From: Symbiodinium natans
Lineage: Eukaryota > Sar > Dinophyceae > Suessiales > Symbiodiniaceae
Assembly: GCA_905221605.1 (NCBI GenBank)
Contig: CAJNDS010000319.1
Location: 102,372 to 166,371 of the forward strand
Reading direction: 5' to 3'
DNA length: 64,000 nucleotides
The translations under genes and the position numbers were made by a program. Positions 28,679-38,440 of this stretch are shown here, in pieces (within the stretch, counting starts at the first letter, position 1; each line of letters starts with the position of its first letter). The notes beneath the pieces are model-generated. The model did not search any database. It saw nothing but the letters and a program-made list of their open reading frames with translations, and was not told the origin of the DNA.

Positions 28679-28751
28679 GAGAACTAGAACAACTTAGACC
28701 CTTGAATTGGCTTGCTCGGTTCGAGAGGCGATAAAGCAAGGTTACTGGAGA

Positions 28752-28914
28752 CTACAAGACGGCCAGGCAGAGGTCTTGAAGAATGCACCTTTGCAGAGGC
28801 AGTTGCTGCGTGTGGGACCAAGCACCAATGAACGCTGTTTGGATTTTGGTACACGTGTCCGCAACAAAGCCCTGCTCATCGCAAAGCACGAAAGCCCGAC
28901 TTTCAAGGTAACCG
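28752..28914 (-). pseudogene. Downstream remnant of the coding frame split by element 2
   Basis: Minus-strand codons starting YLESRAFVLCDEQGFVADTC and running to a stop at 28752. With the retrotransposon and one target-site copy removed, this frame joins without interruption to the minus-strand frame at 38822-38975. The joined stretch looks like one protein segment. No domain is recognised. Confidence 0.4.
28910..28914. repeat. Left target-site duplication AACCG of element 2
   Basis: AACCG here and at 38817-38821 flank the two LTRs exactly. Confidence 0.85.
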
Positions 28915-29290
28915 TGTGGAAGATTGTGGCTGATCAGTGATGTTTTTGTCATGTTTTGGATCAGCTTGTATAGGTTTGTTTTGCTTCGGAGTGATTGGGA
29001 ATCCGTGTGATCCCATCCTCGATGGTTTATGCCTCGTTGATTTCCAAGGAAATCATACGAGTGTGTTTTTGCCCAATACGCTATTTAAAGTGAGTGTGCA
29101 GTGTGTCGGAACTTCGTTCTGAAGCTGAGTTTAAGCTCACAAGAGAGAATTCGTTTAGTTTGTGCACTTCGTGACTTTTGGCTCAAGTGGCTCTGACTGT
29201 GAAAAAGAGAGAGTTGTCCGCACTTGTGTGAGAGGTCAGGGTTCGTGCTTTCAAGGGAAAAGGTACCAGAGGGACCTTCGGTTTTTCACG
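28915..29290 (+). repeat. 5' LTR of element 2
   Basis: 376 bp starting TGTGGAAG, ending TTTTTCACG. It contains TATTTAAA (29082-29089), a possible TATA-like box, and the spliced-leader-like 12-mer at 29176-29187. Confidence 0.93.
29176..29187 (+). promoter_or_regulatory. Spliced-leader-like sequence inside the LTR
   Basis: TTTTGGCTCAAG equals the last 12 bases of the conserved 22-base dinoflagellate spliced leader. The preceding TTCGTGAC resembles the leader's 5' part with two bases missing. The same 12 bases are in the 3' LTR at 38702-38713. It sits ~90 bp downstream of TATTTAAA, a reasonable place for a transcript 5' end. Confidence 0.5.
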
Positions 29291-29302
29291 TGGTAGCGGA
29301 GC
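29291..29302 (+). other. Primer binding site of element 2
   Basis: TGGTAGCGGAGC directly after the 5' LTR, identical to the element 1 site. A tRNA ending GCTCCGCTACCA would prime minus-strand synthesis. Confidence 0.85.
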
Positions 29303-29705
29303 TTGTGCCTTGTGGTACGAGCCCGTGTATGGTCTTTGGTTGTCTGTCAGGACTCTGTGAGTGCCTGGAGGCAAGTTTGGGTTTGGAGCCCAGACTGCCA
29401 GTGGACCGGAATCTCTTGTACTCGGACCGTGTAAGTGAGTACCGGGAAGCCTATCCTGTGAGGAGGCGGATCCGGACTCATCAGGCTTGGAAGCAGTTGG
29501 TTCAGCGGCTGTTGAGGCACTTTGGAGCCCGGGCAAGGTGGTTTGTCTGGAACTGGATTGGTTGTGACCGATCTTGGAGGAATACGGTGCTTGGTAGAGT
29601 AGAACTAAGGTTCTTCAGGAGCCTGGACCATCTGGTGTTGGTGAGAGAATTTTCGCCAGAAGACGTTGTGGAGAGACTGCAGGCTGGAGCCTGAGTTCAG
29701 GAACT

Positions 29706-32700
29706 ATGTTGAATACATCCCCACGACATACCAGTGGAGCTCATGTGAGGAGTCCAAGAGGTGGACGAGAGCGTGGAAGCTCTGTGCCCATCATGGATGC
29801 TGAGACAAGGCGAAGGGTAGACCCTTTTCCGGGTTTGGGAAATCCCAACCCACTGTGGGTGCAAGGTTTGGCACAAGGAAGCCAACCTGTGTATGGCCCA
29901 GTGCCCAGAGGTCGAACTCCCGCCAGAAGCCCTCATGGGGTAGCTACTGGAGCACCCCAACAGACAATGGGAGGCCCTTCGTTTCCCCCTGGTTTGCCTC
30001 AGCAAGCGGTAGGAAGTCCTTCGTTACCACCAGGACTATCCACTGGACCTCCTCAACCTGTGGTGACACCATCACAAACATCACCCGACGTGCAAGGGTT
30101 GACGAGACAAGTGCGAGAATTGGAAAGCATGATGCAGCAACTGGTTGTGCAGCAACAGCAGTTTATGCAAACGATGACTTCGTCCATGGTGCAGCAACAG
30201 CAGCAGCATCAGCAGTGGATGATACAGCAGCATCAGCAACAGCAGCCACAGCAACAGCAACAGGTGAATCCCCCCTTACCTCAGGATGGTGTTCCTGAGA
30301 ACATGCCCAGTTCTTCTTCGGGATGTCAAGGTGCATCGCCAGTGGGTACTCCTGCGAAGGGGACCCAGCTTTTTCGGATGGCGAGCCCAAGTCCCCCACT
30401 GAGACCTCCACCTCTGGAGCAAGAAAGGGAAAGGGATGTGTTTGCTCGATCGGACAAATGGTTGCCCAGTTTGCCGACCATTGACTTTTCGTCTTGGAAG
30501 GATCGCATCTCTGAAGCTCTTGGATTCTTGACCTGGATGGAGAAGCTGACCAGTTGGGTTGGTTTGGGTTCAGAAGTGTTTCCCAATGAGCTCATGCATG
30601 CGGTGAAGACTCAAGAAGAGTCTCGGCTGAAACAGGATCGACTTACTGTGGAGCAACAGAAGAGGTCGACGAGGCTGATGCACATCCTGCGACAGACTTT
30701 TGCAAATCATGAGAAGAGTTCTCTGATTTTGCAGACATATGTTGAAAGTGAGAGCACTTATCAACAATCTGGTTTTGTGGCTTTGAGATTGCTGGCGAAG
30801 GAGTTTTGCCTGAAGTCGCGAGCTGAATGCCTGTTCTTTCGGTCGCAGCTGGTGAATCAAACCGTGAAAGCACCCAGTATTCCGGAGATCATTCGAAAGA
30901 TTGAGCATGAGTTGAACAAGTACACCAAGCTGCTCAATAGTCTTGATCCCGATGTGCATGCTGGTGGTTTGCAGATCCAAGAAGCGGATTCGGTTATGGT
31001 TTTGCTGCGCAGTTTGCCAGATCGGTGTAGAAGCCATTGCTTGTTGCATGGCGATAGTGAATCGTTTGAAGATCTGAAAAGAGTTGCTCTGAAGTTTGAG
31101 GTGCAACAAAGGGTGTGGTCAGAAGCCCCTGGCACGAAGCTTCAACCTTTTCGAGATCCCAATGAGGGAAAGGGCAACGAAGGAAAACCAAAAGGCAAAG
31201 GAAAGGAACAGAAAGGCAAGCGCGAATCAAGCAAAGGTGCTGGCAAACGAGCTTCAAGCCAGAACAAGAAGGATGTGGAGTGCTATGTGTGTGGTGGAAA
31301 GGGACATTATGCCCGCGATTGCTGGTATAAGGAGGGAGATTCAGGCAAGAAGCCCAATTCCCCCAATGCTAAGGCGAAAGCCAAGGCAAAAGGAGATCCC
31401 AAGAAGAAGCCCGAAAAGGGAAAGCCCAAAGGAAAAGGCAAAGGAAAGGGGAAGACAGTTGCTGAAGTCTCCCAAGAGGGTGAGTCGAGTGACTACCAGC
31501 TAACTGGAGGTGAATGGAATGAACCTGAGTCAGAGGCCCGAGTGGAATCTGTGTTGCAACCTCTGGAAGGATTGCTCGATGAAGTGAGAAAAGAGTGGAT
31601 TCCCCGGAGTACTGATGAGATAGATTGGTCATGGGAAGTTGAGACGAGAGTCCGGATTGCCGAGTTGGAGCATCGGATCTCTACCGATTTATCTCAGATG
31701 TTGCCATCTAAGTCAGTTCGGTCTTTGATGAAACCTCCGATGAATCAAGTCAAAAGCATGGAAAAGGATGATGCAAGCAAATGGTGGTTGATTGACTCAG
31801 GAGCATCGGTGACTGTGATTGCGAAAAGATACTTGGATGAGTTCCAGATCTTGGATCGGAAGGCGTTGGGACCTAATGAGAGGTACTCAGCAGCCAACGA
31901 TACCCCGGTGAATGTCTTCGAGCGAGTTCGCATCCGAGCCTTGCTGCCTATGTATGAAGGAAAGCAGTATCTTGGTTTGACATCGGTGTGTGTGACTGGA
32001 GTTGTAGCAGATGTGGCTCACAACATCTTGAGCACCGAGCAGATGGTGAATACTGGTTGGGAAGTGAAGTTCACTCGAAGAGAGATTTCGCTGCGACACG
32101 AGAAGAAAGGAGTCATGGGATATGGAGTATCCTGGGCTGGATGTCCTTGGATCTACCTGCAAGGTGATGCTGGAAAGCGAAAGAAAGTAACCTTTGGAAG
32201 AACTGAGGTTCGACCCATGGATGTGGATGATGGCCAACGACCGATGGAGGTTGATCAGATGCAGTCAGTGCAGTCAATGACCAAGAAAAAGCAAGAAGAA
32301 ATGGAGCTGCATCGGATGCGAGGCCACATTCCTTTTTCGTCCGAATGTCCTCATTGTCGGATGACAAGAGGAACAACCCAGCATCGTCGGACCAAGGATG
32401 CTCAAGACCGACCCGTGGCGTTGCAAGCAGATTTCTGCTTCATCAACCTGGTAACTGGTACTTTTGCGAAAGACCAGCCGACGGCTCCCAACATGAAAGT
32501 ACTGGTCATGACTGAAATGTCAACCAGAATGATTGGATGTCTGTTGGTAGGGACCAATGCTGACAATACCTCCAGCTGGATTCGTTATTGGATGAATGCT
32601 TTCGGACTGGACATTGCAGGGTCTGCTGTACTGTTGAGGACAGACAGCGAGACAGCGGTGAGCGCCCTCATCAAGAGAGCCAATCTGGGGATTAGGATTG

Positions 32701-35700
32701 TGACCCAAAGAGCACCTCCGCAGGGACATGAAGCGGTTGGTGGTGTGGAAAGGGCAGTGAGAACACTCAAGGAGTTGTTCAGCACGGTGAGGTTGGATCT
32801 ACGAGCGCAGGGCTTTGACTTGAAAAGAAGTCCTCGAGCGTTTGAGTTTGGTCTGATTTACTGTGCTGCAATGCACAATCACCATGCAGCTGCCTTTGAT
32901 GGGAAGAAATCACCCCAGGAGTTGGTACTACAGAGATCCCTCCATGAGTGTGGATCGTCGTTGATAGGTGCTACAGTTCTGGCTGAGCTACCGGATTCGA
33001 TGAAAACCACGGCGCTCTCCCGGTTTGTGGAAGCAGCCTATGTGTACCCTGAAGTTGGTGGCTTGACTCATGTTGTGAGTGCCATGGTGGATGGTTGTCC
33101 AAAACACTTTCGAGCAAAGTCCATCAAGCACATCGTTCCGTTGAAGATTGGGTTGGAGCATTGTCAACATTTGCTCAAGGAGCATGATCCATCGGATACA
33201 TTGGCTCCCCCGATTCTGAAGGAGAAAGAGGATGGTGTGCCCGATCGGATTGAAGGTGAAGCGGACAAGGCCTTTGAGGGCCGAGTGTCTGAGGGACCGA
33301 CCACCGACATGAGCAAAGTTGGACCTCCAGCTGCATGGGTGAAGGAACATGGTGGCACAGCGAACTGTCCTGCGTGTGGTCCAAAAAGAGGAAAAGCCAA
33401 CCACAATGCTGAATGCCGAAAACGGTATGATGATTGGTTGAAAGCTCAACGACAACGGTTGGAATCGAAAGAACCAACAGAGGAAACTCCAAAAATGGAC
33501 CAGAGAAGCTCAAAGGATGCGGGGGTGATGGAGTCTGGAAGTGAGCCTTCACTCCTGAAACGCCCGAAGATCACCTATGAGAGTCGACCAGATCCCAAGT
33601 TGGAGGAGAAGCAAAGCGTCCCAACACCTGCGACAGAAGTTGTGGATGTTGACATGGAGGATTTTGAGGATCCAAGTTTGCCTTACCAAGGGATTCCAGA
33701 TGAGGCAATGGAACCTGGATACTTCGAAGGAGAAACTCCCGCTGAGGATGAAGCGATCCCAATGGAGGAAGAAAAACCTCAAATGGATGTGGATTCAGTT
33801 CCAAATGAGTCCAGTCGAGTTCCCCGGCGTTTAGAGAGTTTAACTTCAGATGTGAACTCAGTTCCAGATGAGTCCAATCGAGTTCCCCGGCTGATCAATC
33901 GTATTTATTTAGACCCAAGACTCGATGTGCCTCAAGGTCCTATTAAAATGGTAAGCAGTGACGAGAGTCCGAAGTTGGTACATGTGACCAATTCGATTCT
34001 GCTCAACAAGAATAGCACTTTCCCGGAGTCCATGAAGGTGTGTGGATCCCAAGTTTGGCTGGCAAGACCCACGAGTGTTCTGTCTGAGATAGATGGATGT
34101 CCATTAGATGTGGATAAAACAGTGGAAGGCCGGCGAACTGAGCTGCAGAGTATGACTGCTCACAAAGCAGGGAGAGTGGTTGGAGCAGACGAGGCTCAGA
34201 AGTTTGCTCGTCAGCATGGGATAAAGATCATCCCAACCCGATGGGTCATAGGCCCAAAGGTGGTGAATGGCAAGGAAGCTGTGAGAGCTCGGTGTGTGGT
34301 GCAAGACATCGCAAAGGGGAGCACAGCATCATCTTTAGGACTGAGTGCTACGACTCCTTCTTTAGAAGCGTTACGGACGCTTTTGGCCATTGCTTCGGTA
34401 GATGCTATGGATATCGCAACTTTGGATGTTAGCACTGCATTCTTGCATTCCCCCCTTCCGAAAGGATCGAAGGCGATTATCCAATTGCCCAAGGATGTTT
34501 CCGCCTGCAAGGACTATTATGTCCCGGTGTTTATGATTCTGGATCAAGCCATGAATGGTTTGAGAGTTGCCGCCAAAGCTTGGAACTTGAAGCTGGCGAC
34601 AGTTGTGAAGAAAGTTGGGTTGAAGCAATGCCCAACGGAACCTTCCGTCTTCGAGGGCACTGTGAGAGGGAAAAGATTCCTCATGTTGTGCTATGTGGAC
34701 GATTTGATTCTGTGTGGCACTAGAGATGCCATTCGGTTGGTGACCGACACCCTGAACGGAGAGTTGAAGATCAAGGAAACGGGTCGAATCACTTCCACTG
34801 GTGGAAAGATCACCTTTTTGGGGCGAGAGATTGAGAGACAAGGGAGTCATCTCAGGATGCGAGTGCCCCCGGCATACTTAGATGCCCTGTTCGAGACAGA
34901 GTTCTGTAAGGACCTGAAGGTGGTTACTGCTCCTCCGGACATCGTGAAAACGGTCGAGAAGGGCAGAGCAAGTGGTTCGGATCCTGAGTTGAGTGACACT
35001 GCAGCTGCGAGGTACAGAGCAGTACTTGGCCGGATTGCATGGTGGGGTCAGTCGAGACCTGACCTGAGTAGGTGGATGTCCATTCTTTCGCAAGGACAGT
35101 CCAAGCCAACAGCATGCTTTGAGCAAGCATTGCGACAAGTGATTAGGTTCCTAAAGGGACAATACCATGCATGGCAGTACTTTGGCCCTGATGGGAATGT
35201 ACCGGACAGTGGGCCGGCGCAGCTGGAAGTGTATGCGGATGCCAGTTGGGCACCCCAAGCGTCGTTAGGACGAAGATCTGTGTCGGGCATAGCCATCTTT
35301 TATAGAGGATGCCTGATCAAGGGAATCTCTCGAGTTCAAGGGTGTGTATCGCTGAGTTCTTGTGAAGCCGAGTTGAGAGCCATCTTGACTGCGGTACAGG
35401 AGAGTGAGGGACTTGCGACTTTGATCGGTCAGTTGGCCGAGTCAGATGTCACGATCCGATTGCACACTGACAGTTCCTCAGCGAGAGCGGTTTTGCTAAA
35501 CCGTGGGTTGAGTAGGCGAGTTCGCCACTTAGACATCGCTGTCTGCTATCTTCAGGAGCGGATACAGGAAGCTCAGACCTTGAAGGTCATTTGGTGCCCG
35601 ACAGCGGGAATGATCGCTGACGTTCTTACAAAGTGCTTGAGTCAAGTGACATTCTGTCAGCACCAGCAAGCTATGGGTATATACCCTGGTGAAGATGTGC

Positions 35701-37703
35701 AGCAGGTGTGGAGGATCTGTGGAATCCGACCAAGGGTTGGAGTTCAGGCATGCCAGTGTGCCGAGGCAACTGGATGCAGTGTGGAGCAAGTTGGATCGTT
35801 GAAAAGTGTGAAAAAGTGTGGCGAAGTTTTTGAAAATTTCCACCTTAGAAGTCCCGAAACCCTTCGTGAAGACTCTTCCCCTGAGGTTCAAGAAATGGAT
35901 TTATGGTCCAACCGCAAAAGCTTTGGTTCAAGCACCACGGAAGCTAGCCCTAGCCTGGAGCCTGTACCTTTGGTGAAGGACAGGAAAATGGCAGCTGAAG
36001 ACAGCAGGAAGGGTGAGCAGGGTGCTGAGATGAAAAGCCCCTTTTGGTGTAAGGTTTGCAAATGGTTGTTCAGATCCGAGCATGCTGCCGGGTTGAGCTG
36101 GGATGAAAGTGGCAAGCCCAAGTGCGAAAAGTGCAAACAGACTGTGACAGTCTCTGGCACGGATGCAAGCCATGCATTCCATCTCCGAGAGGCAGAGAAG
36201 GAGCGCCGAGCTGCTGGAAAAAGGGGTGATAAAGGTGAAAGCCGAGGCTCAGGCCAAGCTGCACCGAAACCCAAGGCCATGCCGAAGGTGATTGAACGGA
36301 TGGTCGACGTGTTTCCGGAGCTGGCGGATCCAGAGCCGCCGAAGTGGTTCGGTGATGTGTCATGGAGTATCTGCCGGCGCGGAACTCCAGTGGATGAGCT
36401 AGAGCTCAAGGACGTGGTAGGCACGCTATCCGACAAGGATATGTTGCGCTATCAAAGCTCATACGAGAAGCTGGTGAAGCCCATCCAGGAGGTGTGTGAG
36501 CTACAGGAGAAACCCACGAAGATCTTCGGAATCTTGGATGTCCGTGGACAGATTGGTGGCAAGGCCATCATCTGGGAGATGGCAGTGAATGAAGGAGGAC
36601 TGTACATGGAAGTACCGCCGGGAACGTGTGGCCTGGCGATGTTGAGCTTCGTGAGGTACTTGAAGAGAAAAGGGATAGTCCCTGTTTTGCTTCTGGGTGA
36701 GCACCAGGACCTCGGAGTCTTGCGGATGGTGGATCTGTTGTGCATGCTACCCATTTTGGGAGCAGAGAGGATCATGGAGGATGAAGCTGAGAGCTCGTAT
36801 TATCCCCCATGGGTGTTGCGCTGGAAGAGAAGTGCAAAGGAAGGATCCTTGGTGTTTAAGGAACTGGTGGAGCGAGTGCGAGTGATTTCGATGTTGTCGT
36901 GTGATACACTTCGGATTCACGAGCCGGAGCTGAGGGAGAGACCAGTCCCCAAGTGGTCGTTTGTGGCCTACAGCCACTACAGATCCGTGATGGAGTCTGT
37001 TGCAGGATTCTTGGAGGACCTGGAGAAAAAGAAAGAGGAGATCACCGACACGCAGAGGGCGGCAAGCTGGAAGAAGGTGGTTGCGAGTGAGACTCGAAGC
37101 GGTGTTGTGTGGATCTGCAAGTGTAAGTGGCACTTGCCGACCGACTATGTGGTGAGGTTCAACTTGACGTTGCCTGCCGACATGTGGCAGCAAGCCTTTG
37201 GGATCATGGGTGAGAATGTTGGGAAACTCGAGAAGGAGGAAAAGGACCTGAAGCGGATCCTCAAGGCTGCAGCGGAACAGCAAGACCGAGAGTTCGAGGA
37301 AGCTGAGCGAAAGCGCAAGCGCATCGCCGACCTGTCAGCTGCCGAGGAAGAAGCTGCTAAGAGAGCAAAGCTGGAAGGCGAAGCGGTTCGCTCGCCTGTG
37401 TCAGTTGTACCATCTGAGTTGGATGCAGCAGCTATCGCGCAGATTGCTGAGCGTGTGAAGGCAAGCTTTAGTGTTGCCGATTTGGAGCTGATGTTGGAAG
37501 AGAAGAAGAGAAAGGTTGGAGACCAGCCAACTGAGAGGCCTGCGGAGACGCCAGCTGAGCCTAGCCGATCTTCGCAGGATGTGATGATGGAAACGAGGAC
37601 GGCTGAGTTGGCGGAGATGAAGGAAGCCGCCAAGGAGCGCCGCGCCAAGTTGATGGAGTCAACTGGAGCTGGCGAGAAGAAGGGCGAAGAGGATGAAGAA
37701 TGA
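29706..37703 (+). CDS. Gag-pol polyprotein of Copia element 2 with large C-terminal extension
   Basis: 2,665 aa in one frame. Gag starts with Pro/Gly-rich sequence and a Gln-rich stretch encoded by CAG/CAA repeats (about 30140-30265), then a helical domain, a Lys-rich segment and the zinc knuckle CYVCGGKGHYARDC (about 526-539). Protease: IDSGASVTVIA (D697). Integrase: HRMRGH and CPHC zinc site (about 869-885), DFCF (about 908), TDSE (about 980) and GGVERAV (E about 1015). Reverse transcriptase: LDVSTAFLHS (about 1573) and YVDDLI (about 1663). RNase H: VYADASWAP (about 1842), SSCEAEL, TDSSSA, ADVLTK (to ~1985). The remaining ~650 residues are not standard Copia: a zinc-ribbon-like CKVC...CEKC (about 2114-2145), a folded middle region and a charged coiled coil (about 2503-2560). 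The extension is in frame and unbroken, so it is likely functional in the element. Confidence 0.93.
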   Translation: MLNTSPRHTSGAHVRSPRGGRERGSSVPIMDAETRRRVDPFPGLGNPNPLWVQGLAQGSQPVYGPVPRGRTPARSPHGVATGAPQQTMGGPSFPPGLPQQAVGSPSLPPGLSTGPPQPVVTPSQTSPDVQGLTRQVRELESMMQQLVVQQQQFMQTMTSSMVQQQQQHQQWMIQQHQQQQPQQQQQVNPPLPQDGVPENMPSSSSGCQGASPVGTPAKGTQLFRMASPSPPLRPPPLEQERERDVFARSDKWLPSLPTIDFSSWKDRISEALGFLTWMEKLTSWVGLGSEVFPNELMHAVKTQEESRLKQDRLTVEQQKRSTRLMHILRQTFANHEKSSLILQTYVESESTYQQSGFVALRLLAKEFCLKSRAECLFFRSQLVNQTVKAPSIPEIIRKIEHELNKYTKLLNSLDPDVHAGGLQIQEADSVMVLLRSLPDRCRSHCLLHGDSESFEDLKRVALKFEVQQRVWSEAPGTKLQPFRDPNEGKGNEGKPKGKGKEQKGKRESSKGAGKRASSQNKKDVECYVCGGKGHYARDCWYKEGDSGKKPNSPNAKAKAKAKGDPKKKPEKGKPKGKGKGKGKTVAEVSQEGESSDYQLTGGEWNEPESEARVESVLQPLEGLLDEVRKEWIPRSTDEIDWSWEVETRVRIAELEHRISTDLSQMLPSKSVRSLMKPPMNQVKSMEKDDASKWWLIDSGASVTVIAKRYLDEFQILDRKALGPNERYSAANDTPVNVFERVRIRALLPMYEGKQYLGLTSVCVTGVVADVAHNILSTEQMVNTGWEVKFTRREISLRHEKKGVMGYGVSWAGCPWIYLQGDAGKRKKVTFGRTEVRPMDVDDGQRPMEVDQMQSVQSMTKKKQEEMELHRMRGHIPFSSECPHCRMTRGTTQHRRTKDAQDRPVALQADFCFINLVTGTFAKDQPTAPNMKVLVMTEMSTRMIGCLLVGTNADNTSSWIRYWMNAFGLDIAGSAVLLRTDSETAVSALIKRANLGIRIVTQRAPPQGHEAVGGVERAVRTLKELFSTVRLDLRAQGFDLKRSPRAFEFGLIYCAAMHNHHAAAFDGKKSPQELVLQRSLHECGSSLIGATVLAELPDSMKTTALSRFVEAAYVYPEVGGLTHVVSAMVDGCPKHFRAKSIKHIVPLKIGLEHCQHLLKEHDPSDTLAPPILKEKEDGVPDRIEGEADKAFEGRVSEGPTTDMSKVGPPAAWVKEHGGTANCPACGPKRGKANHNAECRKRYDDWLKAQRQRLESKEPTEETPKMDQRSSKDAGVMESGSEPSLLKRPKITYESRPDPKLEEKQSVPTPATEVVDVDMEDFEDPSLPYQGIPDEAMEPGYFEGETPAEDEAIPMEEEKPQMDVDSVPNESSRVPRRLESLTSDVNSVPDESNRVPRLINRIYLDPRLDVPQGPIKMVSSDESPKLVHVTNSILLNKNSTFPESMKVCGSQVWLARPTSVLSEIDGCPLDVDKTVEGRRTELQSMTAHKAGRVVGADEAQKFARQHGIKIIPTRWVIGPKVVNGKEAVRARCVVQDIAKGSTASSLGLSATTPSLEALRTLLAIASVDAMDIATLDVSTAFLHSPLPKGSKAIIQLPKDVSACKDYYVPVFMILDQAMNGLRVAAKAWNLKLATVVKKVGLKQCPTEPSVFEGTVRGKRFLMLCYVDDLILCGTRDAIRLVTDTLNGELKIKETGRITSTGGKITFLGREIERQGSHLRMRVPPAYLDALFETEFCKDLKVVTAPPDIVKTVEKGRASGSDPELSDTAAARYRAVLGRIAWWGQSRPDLSRWMSILSQGQSKPTACFEQALRQVIRFLKGQYHAWQYFGPDGNVPDSGPAQLEVYADASWAPQASLGRRSVSGIAIFYRGCLIKGISRVQGCVSLSSCEAELRAILTAVQESEGLATLIGQLAESDVTIRLHTDSSSARAVLLNRGLSRRVRHLDIAVCYLQERIQEAQTLKVIWCPTAGMIADVLTKCLSQVTFCQHQQAMGIYPGEDVQQVWRICGIRPRVGVQACQCAEATGCSVEQVGSLKSVKKCGEVFENFHLRSPETLREDSSPEVQEMDLWSNRKSFGSSTTEASPSLEPVPLVKDRKMAAEDSRKGEQGAEMKSPFWCKVCKWLFRSEHAAGLSWDESGKPKCEKCKQTVTVSGTDASHAFHLREAEKERRAAGKRGDKGESRGSGQAAPKPKAMPKVIERMVDVFPELADPEPPKWFGDVSWSICRRGTPVDELELKDVVGTLSDKDMLRYQSSYEKLVKPIQEVCELQEKPTKIFGILDVRGQIGGKAIIWEMAVNEGGLYMEVPPGTCGLAMLSFVRYLKRKGIVPVLLLGEHQDLGVLRMVDLLCMLPILGAERIMEDEAESSYYPPWVLRWKRSAKEGSLVFKELVERVRVISMLSCDTLRIHEPELRERPVPKWSFVAYSHYRSVMESVAGFLEDLEKKKEEITDTQRAASWKKVVASETRSGVVWICKCKWHLPTDYVVRFNLTLPADMWQQAFGIMGENVGKLEKEEKDLKRILKAAAEQQDREFEEAERKRKRIADLSAAEEEAAKRAKLEGEAVRSPVSVVPSELDAAAIAQIAERVKASFSVADLELMLEEKKRKVGDQPTERPAETPAEPSRSSQDVMMETRTAELAEMKEAAKERRAKLMESTGAGEKKGEEDEE

Positions 37704-38440
37704 ACTGAGATGCTAAGTGATCTCAGTGGTTGGGTGGGTGAGTGAAACCCGCAGCCATTTTTTTTGGAAGCCATGGCCGCGTTGCCGCCATGGAGCGCCC
37801 GCGATTTTTCTGGTTAGTGTGAGCCCTTGTTTCAGTGCATGAGAAGTTTGCAAAGAGGAGGCAAAATGATGATGAAACTCAACGAGGGACTCTATAGCCC
37901 CTTCTGCAAGGCGTCTGATTGCCACCTCTGAAGACGTTTTTGGCTGATGGTACGCTGGAAGAAGCGAAACTATGAAGCCAATCTTTTCCTGAAGGATCAG
38001 CTAGCCGATGCTAGTTGGTGAGTTTGGTGACCTGGAAGATGCGAGACTGAGGAGGAGTACCACGACAAGGTCGAGTGCTGAGTGGGAAACATCTGAAGCT
38101 TGCATTAATTCGTTTTCACGTGTTTGTCACCACGAACTCTTGGATTCGTTCCAAGACAACCCTGCCCCAGTGCAGGTGGATGCAAGTTTAATTCGTTTTT
38201 CACGTGTTTGGACAACGAACTCTTGGGTTACCAGTGATGTGGACCCAGGACAACCTGCCTGATGGTGGGATCTTGCATGAGTTTTAAGTTTGATGTCAGA
38301 GATCGACTGGTGTGTTGTTTGTTTCGTTTGGTGGCGAGTACGCACCAAGGGAATGTGGCCAGGGCATCCCCTTAGTGTTGAAGTGCCGAGCTGGGCTTGG
38401 ACTTCAGATCTTTGACATGAACCCTCAGCAAAATGCGGGG
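37704..38440 (+). other. 3' untranslated part and polypurine tract of element 2
   Basis: No coding frame. Two imperfect copies of a ~40-bp phrase (TTAATTCGTTTT.CACGTGTTTG ... CGAACTCTTGG in outline) lie near 38104-38142 and 38189-38227. The polypurine tract AAAATGCGGGG is at 38430-38440, touching the 3' LTR. Confidence 0.7.

Larger units (their letters stand above)
25741..28751. other. No gene supported; scattered coding-like pieces
   Basis: On the minus strand 26173-26433 (ending LPPEVHLWRLGEAFARLNN) and 25976-26314 (ending QAAEQDVPYGFEGWMP) read like protein but in two frames and without recognisable motifs. On the plus strand 26996-27448 is a 150-codon open frame with a helical middle. 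None shows a known domain. Possible diverged exons; otherwise anonymous. Confidence 0.25.
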
